Positions 43,601 to 52,791 of a stretch of 64,000 nucleotides of DNA are shown here, in pieces. Origin of the DNA: UBA6168 sp039819485 (GTDB lineage: Bacteria > Bacteroidota > Bacteroidia > Chitinophagales > Saprospiraceae). The DNA is taken from contig JBCBRY010000023.1 in assembly GCA_039819485.1 (NCBI GenBank), positions 23,439 through 87,438 of the forward strand, written 5' to 3'. The translations under genes were made by a program, and so were the position numbers. The notes under the pieces are model-generated. The model was not told the DNA's origin and did no database searches. It saw nothing but the letters and a program-made list of their open reading frames with translations. The stretch's first letter is position 1. The number at the start of each line of letters is the position of its first letter.

Positions 43601-44953
43601 ATGTCTTTACAAATAAGTTTTTCTCGATTAGGTAGTAAGTTCGATAAGGTTTTCCTTTCTGATAGGTTCGTTTCCAATACATTAGATCATTGGAAGGCCA
43701 GGCTGCTTGCTATTATCCATCTTTTTATACTGACCTTGGGTTCATTGTTGGAAATAGCAGCAAATGTTATAGTACCTGGTGAAAACCTACCTCCCTTAAA
43801 GTTCGGGCTGCTGCTGGTCGTTGTTTTGATGATCATATTCAAACGCTGGGGGAATCTCGTCCTTTCGGGCAATCTTTTGGCGGGCGTTGTTTTTTCAGTC
43901 TTATTGTTTGCTGTAACGGATTCGGGCGGATTGTTTTCAGACAACCTGCTTTGGATGTTGATTTGTCCATTATTGGTCCTGCTCTTTGCAGATCGAATTT
44001 CTGGTTTTCTCTGGCTGTCAGTGCTGATCGTTTTTACGACCTACCTTTATCTATCTAATGATTATTCCCTGGACTTCTTCATAGCAAAAGTGGCTGAATC
44101 TGGCCCTCAGTATTACTTTATCAGTTATATCGGCTTATTTATTACAGTAGTATTCATTGTTTTCGTTTTTGCTACCGGGCAGACTATGATAATCACCGCA
44201 CTGGATGAAAAACAGAACGAATTGTCCCGCCAGGCTGAATCTCTAAAACAGGCCCACATTCAGCTCAAAGCCATCAACGAAGAATTGGAACAATTTGCCT
44301 ATGCCGCATCCCACGATCTTAAGGAGCCGTTGAGGATGATTAAAATGTATACGCAATTTATCGACAAACGCCTGGATAAACAATTAGATAATTCCTCAAA
44401 AGAATACATGGGATTTGTCGTAGACGGGGTCACGAGAATGGAACGCCTGTTGACCGATCTATTGGAATATTCAAGATTGGGGAGGAATAATAGAAAATCA
44501 AAAGATACAGATTTGAACGATGTATTGCTGGCAGTCATCAACAATCTCACGGCTACGATGAAGGAAACGAACACTGCCATAAAGTGCAATGAACTGCCGG
44601 TCATCAAATCAACTTCCACCGAGATGATTCAGCTGTTTCAAAACTTGATTTCCAATTCCATCAAATTCAGACAGGACGATGTGACACCGCTCATTCAGAT
44701 CAAGCACGAAGTACAAGAAGGGGCCCACCACTTTTATTTTATGGATAATGGCATTGGTATCCCGCCAGAAGCATGCGACCGGGTATTCAATATTTTTGAG
44801 CGCCTGCACAGTAAAACTGATTATGAAGGAACTGGAATCGGATTGGCGACGTGTAAAAAAATAGTAGATAATCTAGGCGGCAAAATATGGGTAGAACCAG
44901 GCGAAGAAGAGGGGACCACTTTCCAGTTCGTAATCCCCGATGATGCCCATTAA
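43601..44953 (+). CDS. Six-TM sensor histidine kinase
   Basis: A 450-residue kinase. Six hydrophobic helices fill residues 35-215 (for example FGLLLVVVLMIIF and SYIGLFITVVFIVFVFA), with almost no periplasmic domain, so the signal is probably sensed in the membrane. A short coiled coil leads to the HisKA box (ASHDLKEPLRMIKMY, phospho-His). The ATPase domain has N (NLISNSIKF), G1 (DNGIGIPPEA), F and G2 (GTGIGLATCKK) boxes. No receiver domain is attached and no response regulator adjoins. The ATG at 43601 is preferred; an in-frame ATG at 43535 would add 22 residues. Confidence 0.85.
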   Translation: MSLQISFSRLGSKFDKVFLSDRFVSNTLDHWKARLLAIIHLFILTLGSLLEIAANVIVPGENLPPLKFGLLLVVVLMIIFKRWGNLVLSGNLLAGVVFSVLLFAVTDSGGLFSDNLLWMLICPLLVLLFADRISGFLWLSVLIVFTTYLYLSNDYSLDFFIAKVAESGPQYYFISYIGLFITVVFIVFVFATGQTMIITALDEKQNELSRQAESLKQAHIQLKAINEELEQFAYAASHDLKEPLRMIKMYTQFIDKRLDKQLDNSSKEYMGFVVDGVTRMERLLTDLLEYSRLGRNNRKSKDTDLNDVLLAVINNLTATMKETNTAIKCNELPVIKSTSTEMIQLFQNLISNSIKFRQDDVTPLIQIKHEVQEGAHHFYFMDNGIGIPPEACDRVFNIFERLHSKTDYEGTGIGLATCKKIVDNLGGKIWVEPGEEEGTTFQFVIPDDAH

Positions 44954-44983
44954 AAACTGTGGACTGTGGCAGATAAATCCAAT

Positions 44984-45505
44984 TCATTCTGTTTTCCCTT
45001 CACCAAATTCATTCAGCTCCATCCCTCCATAGTACGCCGTATCAATATCTTTTTTCCATTTTACAAAATACGTGATCTGTCCTACATGATAGGAGAAATG
45101 TTCCATGACGTGTACCAAAACACTTAGTCCGGTTTCATCAAACCCCTGAATATTAATTGGTTGTACTATTTGTTCCGATGTAAGGAGGTTGAGCACCTGA
45201 TCCGTTTCTTCCATGACCGCATCCAGTCTCGCAATCAACTCGCTGGTGGGGATCGGACCTTTCTCATTAAACTCAAGCGACCGGTTTCGTGTATCCGGAA
45301 GACCGCCCAGGCCACTGACCACCCACTGCCTGACGTTGCCGCACAGGTGCAGTACCAGGTTGCCAACACCGTTACTGTGTTCATTGGGCCGCATCCAGAT
45401 TTCCTGTTCATTTAATTCGGAAAGGCATTTTTTAATGCGCGGGACACCTTCTTCCATGAGCCGCTTGCGGACTTCTGCGATCAATAATTTTTTAACTTCT
45501 TCCAT
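44984..45505 (-). CDS. DinB/DUF1572-like protein
   Basis: A 173-residue four-helix-bundle protein: MEEVKKLLIAEVRKRLMEEG, WMRPNEHSNGVGNLVLHLCGNVRQWV and HVMEHFSYHVGQITYFVKW, with histidines spaced as in DinB-fold metal sites. These enzymes use small-thiol chemistry or are of unknown role. The ATG at 45505 fits the family; the longer frame to 45589 adds unrelated sequence. It converges with the six-TM kinase gene. Confidence 0.75.
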   Translation of the reverse strand: MEEVKKLLIAEVRKRLMEEGVPRIKKCLSELNEQEIWMRPNEHSNGVGNLVLHLCGNVRQWVVSGLGGLPDTRNRSLEFNEKGPIPTSELIARLDAVMEETDQVLNLLTSEQIVQPINIQGFDETGLSVLVHVMEHFSYHVGQITYFVKWKKDIDTAYYGGMELNEFGEGKTE

Positions 45506-45691
45506 ATTATGTTGGTCAAATGATTGTCTGAAACTCAGTGCCGGTGAATATTCGGGAGGCCCTTTTGCCCAAAAAGGAAACACGCTCATGTGGTGGTCCT
45601 CTCTTTTTAGTAACTTGCCAACTCTAACCTCAGCAAATATCCCTGCCAGACTGCAAGGTCAGTTTTTCGTAAAAAATAAAAAACAATACAC

Positions 45692-46168
45692 ATGAAATAT
45701 TGCCTCCTTTTTGTCTCGCTTATCTTTTTGGCTGTTGCTTGTGAGCCTCCCGCTTCCTCCTCAGAGCAATACCAGTATGAATTGGCCAACTTTATTGAAT
45801 TAAAAAAGGATCCATGCTTTGGGACCTGTCCCGTTTACAGTATTAAGATAAATGGTACTGGAGAGGCAGTATACAATGGAAAAAGGAATGTTTCCAAGGA
45901 AGGAACCTGGTACCGGATATTGTCTCCCGCGGAGGCCAATGAGTTGTTTATGGCATTTGAAGCATCCAACTTTTGGGACTTTAAAAATGAATATACCGCT
46001 CCGGTAACTGATCTTCCTACCACATGGGTAACCTTTGTTCTGGGCGAAAAAAGTAAAACCATTAAAGACTACTACGGGGCACCTGAGTCCCTGAACTCGC
46101 TTGAAGCCATGGTTGAAAAAATTGCAGAAGATGAAGAGAACTGGAAGAGGGAACTGAGTATCGACTGA
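45692..46168 (+). CDS. DUF6438-like lipoprotein
   Basis: A 158-residue lipoprotein with signal MKYCLLFVSLIFLAVAC, lipid site Cys17. The mature part begins with LKKDPCFGTCPVYSIKI, the two-cysteine pattern characteristic of DUF6438, followed by a beta-rich domain. Function unknown. Confidence 0.75.
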   Translation: MKYCLLFVSLIFLAVACEPPASSSEQYQYELANFIELKKDPCFGTCPVYSIKINGTGEAVYNGKRNVSKEGTWYRILSPAEANELFMAFEASNFWDFKNEYTAPVTDLPTTWVTFVLGEKSKTIKDYYGAPESLNSLEAMVEKIAEDEENWKRELSID

Positions 46169-46216
46169 TTTTTTTGATTTGTTTTAACATAGCGTCTCAA
46201 CTGTAGATCAAACCAG

Positions 46217-47761
46217 ATGGACAAAACCAACCAAGAACTCAATGACCGTCTGCAAAAATTAGAAAAGGAAAATCTCCAACTTCGAGCCGAATTGGAGCTG
46301 CGCAAAGCAGGTCAGGCAGTTCAGCAGACTACGGGCAATTTTTTTTCAAAAGCCACCACTCGTGTAGTGGCCGGTGCCCGCCTGAAAAAAAGTGTTAAAA
46401 CCCTGGTCAATGAATTACCGGGAACTCCTTCCAAAGAGGCTATTTCCGATGTGTTGGTCAGTTTGGTCATGCGCCTCACAAGGCTGGGAGCATTTGCCAT
46501 TCTGGTGGCGGCGGCTCCCTTGTTGATCATGGGGCTGCAAACATTTATTCTCAACCGACAGAACCATAAACTGACCGAACAAAACGAACTGCTGGCTCGC
46601 CAAAATCAACGCCTCGACCAACAGATCAACCTGGAGGAAGGCAGCCGGCGCAGCTCTCTTGTTTTTTTCATGAGCAATATTCTGGACCGGATGGAAGATG
46701 AACTGCGGAACAATAGAACAAGGAAGCTCAGTGATGAATTGATCGGGCGGATCGTTTCTCTTAGTCAGGCCCTCCGTCCTTATCGGTATCTGGAAAACGA
46801 TGAACTGACCGAACGCCAGCTGAGTCCCGAACGGGGGCAACTGCTCTTTTCTCTGATCAACAGCAATTTGCACGAAGCGACTTATGATAAAATATACGAG
46901 CGCGCAAATTTTAATTATGCCGATCTGCAAGAAGCCAATTTTTCAGGAGGCTACATGAAGGCCGCAAAACTGGCTAACTCTTATTTTTATAAAGCTAACT
47001 TTAACGAGGCCAACCTGGAAGGAGCTGACCTTTCTTATGCCTATTTGGTGGAAGCTACATTCACGTACACCAAAATGGACAGAGCAGATCTCAGCTATAC
47101 GAATTTAAGAAAATCTGTGATGGAGGATATCAGTATGCAAAACGGTAACCTGGAAATGGCCGATCTTAGGGAGATTTACCTGGAGGGCGACTTCAGGGGG
47201 TGCTGGCTGGAAGGCATCATCATTCAAAAAGCCACCCTGGCAAATGTTGACCTGCGCGGGTGCCGGTTTCGCTCTGAAGCTTGGCTCGATAGCTTGCGGA
47301 ACTACAGGTTGAAAGGCTTTTCCTCGTTGGTGGATTATTATGAACCCGTCATCAAATTTCAACCCAAAGGACTTTTCGTCGATACTGTTTTCCAGTTGGA
47401 ACTGGACAAAAACTCTCCTGCTCTGGAGATGATTACCTGCAATCAGGCTGCCCACGAAATTGTAGCATCGAGCTGGGAAGTAATACAGGCGAAACAAAGA
47501 GAATCAAAGGCAGGTAGCAACATAAAATTGTATCCGGTAAAAAGCCCTTACCCGCTGGAAGACCTTGGTGTTTTGCAAGATTCCCTCTTTTTGTTTAAGC
47601 TCTCCGCCTCAAAAGAACCGCTCATAAAACCCTTGATGTGGATTCAGTACAACCACCGTCTGCAAGAGCTGTGGGAAATAGACCCGACGGGAAACCATTT
47701 ATTACGGAAATTAGACTTTGATACCAAGTTGTTAAATCGAGAAATAGCTAATTGTGATTAA
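46217..47761 (+). CDS. Membrane-anchored pentapeptide-repeat protein
   Basis: A 514-residue protein. A coiled coil at the N-terminus (residues 1-30) is followed by one membrane helix (about 90-115, LGAFAILVAAAPLLIMGL). A second coiled coil (NHKLTEQNELLARQNQRLDQQ) and a helical region precede a run of pentapeptide repeats (A(D/N)Lxx type) around residues 230-360, then a C-terminal alpha/beta region. The repeats form a right-handed beta-helix used for protein-protein contacts. It lies 48 bases after the DUF6438 gene, probably co-transcribed. Role unknown. Confidence 0.8.
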   Translation: MDKTNQELNDRLQKLEKENLQLRAELELRKAGQAVQQTTGNFFSKATTRVVAGARLKKSVKTLVNELPGTPSKEAISDVLVSLVMRLTRLGAFAILVAAAPLLIMGLQTFILNRQNHKLTEQNELLARQNQRLDQQINLEEGSRRSSLVFFMSNILDRMEDELRNNRTRKLSDELIGRIVSLSQALRPYRYLENDELTERQLSPERGQLLFSLINSNLHEATYDKIYERANFNYADLQEANFSGGYMKAAKLANSYFYKANFNEANLEGADLSYAYLVEATFTYTKMDRADLSYTNLRKSVMEDISMQNGNLEMADLREIYLEGDFRGCWLEGIIIQKATLANVDLRGCRFRSEAWLDSLRNYRLKGFSSLVDYYEPVIKFQPKGLFVDTVFQLELDKNSPALEMITCNQAAHEIVASSWEVIQAKQRESKAGSNIKLYPVKSPYPLEDLGVLQDSLFLFKLSASKEPLIKPLMWIQYNHRLQELWEIDPTGNHLLRKLDFDTKLLNREIANCD

Positions 47762-48205
47762 TACGAACAAGCCGAAGTTGTCCCTAACCGACAGAAAGTC
47801 AGTCAGTTTGCAACAGGACTAATTTTTTTTATTGAAAAATACAAAAAATGTTAATGTGTTTTGGAACAAGAACAATTAATCTACGTATCACAAATTTTAA
47901 AGGAGTATTTATTTTTTCTATAAAAAAAGAGCTACCTTAGCCCCGTATTACGAAAGAACCTCCCTGTCCGATTTAAGTATTTATCACATTCCCTTTACCA
48001 GAAAGAACTGTTCTACTACTCCTTTTGCACTTTCAATGTGCCATCTACCCATTCTTATAGTTACCTGTACTCAGGTATGTTAACTAGCTTAACCTTCCTC
48101 CTGAACAGTTAAACTTTACCTTCATAAATATCAATTGTTTTACGTTGTTTGAACCATAACATTAACTTGTAAAATAATTACTTTTTTTACCAAACTTATT
48201 CTACT
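47762..48205. promoter_or_regulatory. 5' region of the SprB-repeat gene
   Basis: 444 AT-rich bases without a coding frame. TACCTTAG followed by CCCC, at about 47933-47944, resembles the -7 consensus with one mismatch, which would give a leader of about 260 bases. Confidence 0.35.
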
Positions 48206-51200
48206 ATGAACCCAAATCGACACTTTGGATATTTTCATTCTCTCAAGAGATTAATTTTTCAAACGACTTTATTGCTTTTGCTGCCTTGTCTGGCATTTGC
48301 CCAGCTGGATGTCACGGTAAGTGGTGTTAGTCCTACTTGTAACGGGTGGACGAATGGTAGCGTTGGGGCCATGGTCTCAAATGGGACACCTCCTTATTTG
48401 TACTCATGGAACGGAGGGCCATCCACTGGTAACAACACTTTGGCCAGTGTTGGTGCGGGAACTTACAATGTTGTAGTTACGGATGCCAATAACCAGACTG
48501 GCTCCGGTAGCTTTACATTAACTGAACCTGCTGCCCTCGATGTAACGGTTACTTTCACTGGTGGATGCACTGGTGGCGGTACAGCAACAGCTTCGGCTAC
48601 CGGCGGTACAGGCGGTTATACTTATGCTTGGGATAATGGGGCTACAGGAGCCTCTGTCTCCGGATTGAGTGCTGGTACACATTGTGTAACAGTCACTGAC
48701 GCAAATGGCTGTCAGAGAGTAGGTTGCGTTAAAATATTTGATGCATTGACCATTGACATGGTCGTGCAAGGATTGGCTTGTTTTAACTTCTGCGATGCGA
48801 GTGTGACTGCCAACGTGACAGGTGGGCAACCACCTTACACTTACACTTGGAGCAATGGTGCAACAGGAGGTGTAAACGAAAATTTGGGACCAGGCACTTT
48901 TGACGTAACTGTCACTGATCAACAGGGGTGTACCATTACAGGCTCAGCCACTGTGGGCAACCCCGTTCAGATTGACATCACCGTCGATGTTGAAAACCCC
49001 CCATGTGCTTCCGGTGGCACCGGATCAGCCACTGCTACAGTGACTGGTGGCACAGCACCTTACACTTATCTGTGGAGCAACGGAGCTACAACCGCAACTG
49101 TGACGGGGCTGGCAGTTGGTAGCTACGGACTTACAGTTACTGATTTCCTTGGTTGTACTGGTGAAACCACGGTATTGATCATGGAAGAAGCTGGCATCGA
49201 CCTGAATGTTCTTTCCACCCCTTCTTCAGAATGTGGTGAAGCTGACGGTACTGCTTCTGTCATCATCAGTGGCGGCACACCTCCTTACAGCATATTTTGG
49301 AACAATGGCAGTACTGCTTCTGATGTAGCCGGGTTAGCACCTGGCACTTATACCGTGATGGTAACTGATGCAAACGGATGTGGTGCCAACGCTTCAGTCA
49401 CTGTGGAAGGTTCGGTTCCTATTGATCTCAACATTACGGGGGTCAATGCCGGTTGTGCAAACAACGGCTCTGCCAATGCCATGGTCACTCCCGGCACCGG
49501 AACACCACCATTTCAATATAACTGGAGCAACGGAGCCACGACTGCCATCATCAATAATATCACGAGCGGAACCTATAGCGTAACCGTAACTGATGCGGAA
49601 GGATGTACGGCCATGGATCAAATCACAGTGAGTGGCTCATCAAGCATCTCTGTATCCACTACTTCGACCAATACATCTTGCTTTAATACCAGTGATGGTT
49701 CCGCCACTGCAACGGTCACCGGAGCTACTGGCCAGGTATTCTATATGTGGAGCAACGGTGGCAGCACGCAGACCATTTCTGGACTTTCTGCCGGTACATA
49801 CTTTGTAACTGTAGTTGACAATGCCAGCGGCTGTACTGCAACTACCAATGCTTTTGTAAGCCAACCTGCCGAAGTTGAAGCATCTGTAACCGGAGTAGCA
49901 GGTGGCTGTACTACTCTTGGCTCAGCAGAGGCCAGTGCTTCTGGTGGAACTGCACCTTATACCTTTGCGTGGAGCAATGGTGATACCGGGCCAAGCATTG
50001 ATAACTTGTCAGCAGGAACCTACACCGTAACCGCTACTGATGCCAATGGCTGTACCGATGAAGCTTCTGTCTCAATCGCCGCAGGTGGTTCTTTGGATGT
50101 AACCGTTGAGATCATTAATGAACCCAGCAGCAGTACTGTTGATGACGGATCTGTGGAGGCTTCTGCCAGTGGAGGGGTTCCACCTTATACTTATTCATGG
50201 AATACAACCGCATCTGGTCCGATTCTGACGGATCTTGCTGGTGGTACTTACTCCGTTACTGTTACTGATGTGGAGGGCTGTACAGGGACCGCCACTGTTA
50301 CTTTGACACAGCTTGGTTGTATTGGTGACCGGGTTTGGGAAGATGTCAATCGGGATGGTTGCCAAGATCCTGGAGAACTGGGAATAGGTGGTATTAATGT
50401 GACGTTGAGCGGTACAGACGATGATGGAAACCCAGTGAATATGACTCAGGAAACACAACCCAACGGGTTCTATCTCTTTGAAGATTTGCGACCAGGCGAT
50501 TATACGGTAACTTTCGATTTGCCAAATAATTTTGCCTTTTCCCCGACCGATGCCTGTACGGATGATTTTAGCGACAGCGATGCTAATGCATCTGGCAGCA
50601 CCGGTAGTATCAGTCTGGCCGCTGGGCAGTGTAATGTAACGGTTGATGCAGGTATTTTTGATGAATGTATAAACATTTCAACGCCAGGTGAAATTTGCTG
50701 TGATCAGTACATCTGTGGTCCGGGCAATGACCCAGATCCATTTACCAGCGTTACACCAGCGTCGGGTGGTGGCAGTCCGGTACAGTACATGTGGATGTTT
50801 TCCACGATGAATGTTCCTTTCAATAATAACTTCTGGTCGCCCATCCCAAGTGCTACCAGTGCGACTTATGATCCAGGTCCACTTCAGGAAACGACTTATT
50901 TCATTCGCTGTGCAAAAGCATCTGACTGCGATGATTGGTTGGAATCCAATATCGTAAAAGTCGAAGTTGGAATGGAAGCCGTTGCGGCTATTTCCGGACC
51001 TGATCTCGTTTGTGTTGGTGATATGGCCACCTACTATGCCGAAGACAACGGTCCCGGTGCAACTTATGAATGGGACTTCGGCCCCTGGGCCACTCCTTCT
51101 ACTTCGGACGAACAAAACCCAACTGTCACCTGGAATTCATTCGGCGTCGTCTATATCACTTTGACCGTGACCAATAATGGTTGTGTCTCTTCTACTGAGT

Positions 51201-51772
51201 TAGGGGTTGCGATTTCCAATAGCCCGATCCTTTGTGGCAGCGGCTTGATCATCAATACCAACAATATGGACAATGCAGTGGGTGTCAGCTGGAACATGGA
51301 GAAAGTCGAAGGTTCTTACTCCTTCGTAGTGCAGCGCTCGAAAGATGGAGTTGAGTTTACCAATCTGGCAACCATGCCTCAGTCACAGAGTGAAGGTATG
51401 AACGAATACAACTTTATGGACTATTTCCCTAACCGAGGCAATGCCGTTTACCGGGTACAATTGATGGAAGACGGGACCCACCACTCTTTCTCGAATGAAG
51501 AGCAGGTACAGCGTTTCAAAGAACAACAAATGTTCATGACCTATCCAAATCCGGCATCTGATCGGATCAATATCGAAACCAGCAACGGAGTATCCACTGC
51601 CGTTAATGCTGAACTGATGTCCGTTCAAGGTAAATTGATCTCACGGGAACGGATTGCCAAGGATGAAATGATCCACAGTATTGACTTGTCCGGCATGAGG
51701 GCTGGTACTTATTTCTTGCGCCTGACTTACAACGACGGGGAGCGGGAAATGATCCGAGTGGTGAAGAAATAA
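48206..51772 (+). CDS. SprB-repeat T9SS surface protein
   Basis: A 1188-residue exported protein. After a signal peptide (LLLLPCLAFAQ) come nine SprB-type repeats of about 70 residues (roughly 35-690), each with a C-containing start, a GG(T/V)PPYTYxWSNG strand pair and GTYxVTVTDxxGC. Next is an SdrD-B-like domain (CIGDRVWEDVNRDGCQDPGE), a region with PKD-like sequence (ATYEWDFGPW, WNSFGVVYITLTV) and a C-terminal T9SS type A sorting domain (YPNPASDRINIE...RAGTYFLRL). SprB in Flavobacterium is the mobile gliding adhesin, and this shorter relative is probably a cell-surface adhesin. It ends at a terminator. Confidence 0.92.
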   Translation: MNPNRHFGYFHSLKRLIFQTTLLLLLPCLAFAQLDVTVSGVSPTCNGWTNGSVGAMVSNGTPPYLYSWNGGPSTGNNTLASVGAGTYNVVVTDANNQTGSGSFTLTEPAALDVTVTFTGGCTGGGTATASATGGTGGYTYAWDNGATGASVSGLSAGTHCVTVTDANGCQRVGCVKIFDALTIDMVVQGLACFNFCDASVTANVTGGQPPYTYTWSNGATGGVNENLGPGTFDVTVTDQQGCTITGSATVGNPVQIDITVDVENPPCASGGTGSATATVTGGTAPYTYLWSNGATTATVTGLAVGSYGLTVTDFLGCTGETTVLIMEEAGIDLNVLSTPSSECGEADGTASVIISGGTPPYSIFWNNGSTASDVAGLAPGTYTVMVTDANGCGANASVTVEGSVPIDLNITGVNAGCANNGSANAMVTPGTGTPPFQYNWSNGATTAIINNITSGTYSVTVTDAEGCTAMDQITVSGSSSISVSTTSTNTSCFNTSDGSATATVTGATGQVFYMWSNGGSTQTISGLSAGTYFVTVVDNASGCTATTNAFVSQPAEVEASVTGVAGGCTTLGSAEASASGGTAPYTFAWSNGDTGPSIDNLSAGTYTVTATDANGCTDEASVSIAAGGSLDVTVEIINEPSSSTVDDGSVEASASGGVPPYTYSWNTTASGPILTDLAGGTYSVTVTDVEGCTGTATVTLTQLGCIGDRVWEDVNRDGCQDPGELGIGGINVTLSGTDDDGNPVNMTQETQPNGFYLFEDLRPGDYTVTFDLPNNFAFSPTDACTDDFSDSDANASGSTGSISLAAGQCNVTVDAGIFDECINISTPGEICCDQYICGPGNDPDPFTSVTPASGGGSPVQYMWMFSTMNVPFNNNFWSPIPSATSATYDPGPLQETTYFIRCAKASDCDDWLESNIVKVEVGMEAVAAISGPDLVCVGDMATYYAEDNGPGATYEWDFGPWATPSTSDEQNPTVTWNSFGVVYITLTVTNNGCVSSTELGVAISNSPILCGSGLIINTNNMDNAVGVSWNMEKVEGSYSFVVQRSKDGVEFTNLATMPQSQSEGMNEYNFMDYFPNRGNAVYRVQLMEDGTHHSFSNEEQVQRFKEQQMFMTYPNPASDRINIETSNGVSTAVNAELMSVQGKLISRERIAKDEMIHSIDLSGMRAGTYFLRLTYNDGEREMIRVVKK

Positions 51773-51812
51773 GGCGAAAAATTTAGCTATAATAATTTTT
51801 AACCAAGATTTG

Positions 51813-51850
51813 AGAAGGGCATCCCAGTGGTGGGGTGCCCTTCTTTATAT
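51813..51850 (+). terminator. Terminator of the SprB-repeat gene
   Basis: A 13-base stem AGAAGGGCATCCC/GGGGTGCCCTTCT (one mismatch), then a T-rich run. Confidence 0.8.
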
Positions 51851-51987
51851 TTGACCTTCGTTTTATTGTCGGCCGATCTAAACCCTTTTTTGTTCTCACT
51901 GTTTATTATGGGACTGAAAATGGGTTCTGATTTGTTTGCAATCAGCCTTATTCCTTTTCCAATTCTGAATTTAACCTAAAGCAAAAA

Positions 51988-52533
51988 ATGATAGAAACGA
52001 TGCTGGAAACTGATATGGAGATTTTAGATGAAATGCAAACCAATAAAGGGGAAAACTTGAGGGATCTAACTTTCCGCCAACCAGTCATGGTTGTCTTCCT
52101 CAGGCACTTTGGCTGCGTATTTTGCAAAGAAGCCATGCATGATATTTCTCAGAAGCGAGCATCCTTCGAAGCACAAGGGTTTCAAATTGTATTTATACAT
52201 ATGTCAGATACTGAAACCGCCACTACCTATTTCGAAAAATTTAACCTGAATGGAATCTCGTTTATCAACGATCCGGAAAAGCGTTTCTACCGGGCCTTCG
52301 GACTGTTGCGCGGTACCTTCAACCAATTGTATGGACTGCAAACATGGATTCGGGGCTACCAAGTGAAAAAAGAACTGGACCTCGAACTTGAGCTCGCCAA
52401 AAAGCTGGGTGATTCGACACAGATGCCAGGAGTGTTTATTCTGATGGATGGTGAAGTAAAGGAAAAATTTATCCACCGCCATGCTGCCGAAAGACCTAAT
52501 TATGAAAAATTACTGGACTGCTGTATCCGGTAG
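51988..52533 (+). CDS. SelL-related thioredoxin-fold redox protein
   Basis: A 181-residue peroxiredoxin/thioredoxin-fold protein (AhpC-TSA_2-like). The strand VMVVFLRHFGCVFCKEAM holds a CxxC redox pair (Cys-Val-Phe-Cys). Downstream segments (FQIVFIHMSDTE, FINDPEKRFYRAFGL, MPGVFILMDGEV) match the family, some members of which are selenoprotein L relatives with U-x-x-U. Here both positions are cysteines. It is likely a peroxide- or disulfide-handling protein. Confidence 0.8.
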   Translation: MIETMLETDMEILDEMQTNKGENLRDLTFRQPVMVVFLRHFGCVFCKEAMHDISQKRASFEAQGFQIVFIHMSDTETATTYFEKFNLNGISFINDPEKRFYRAFGLLRGTFNQLYGLQTWIRGYQVKKELDLELELAKKLGDSTQMPGVFILMDGEVKEKFIHRHAAERPNYEKLLDCCIR

Positions 52534-52568
52534 TTACCTGCTCCGTTAAAGTATTTTCTCCATTCTCC

Positions 52569-52577
52569 TACCTTTGC
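52569..52577 (+). promoter_or_regulatory. Candidate aroC -7 box TACCTTTGC
   Basis: A perfect TAnnTTTG plus C in the gap before aroC. The -33 position is T-rich (TATTTTCT) without TTG. It implies a leader of about 200 bases. Confidence 0.5.
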
Positions 52578-52791
52578 CCGCCAAGTTTCTGCTCTAAGGA
52601 TTGAATGTTCTTATTTGAGAAGCTTGATTTAGGTTTGGCTTTATAGATAAAAAGTTTGCAACTGCTATGTAAAAGATGTGTGCATTATTGTTGGTTATAT
52701 GCCACTCGCCGGGGTGTAGGCTTTTATCAACCGGCATCAACTTTATTTCATTGAGCCGATTGCTCTGTAATTCGAATTAATTTAACAACTC

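Noticed and set aside
48300..50330. Periodic repeats of about 220 bases resembling a satellite or CRISPR
   Set aside because: They are in-frame SprB-type protein repeats inside one long gene.
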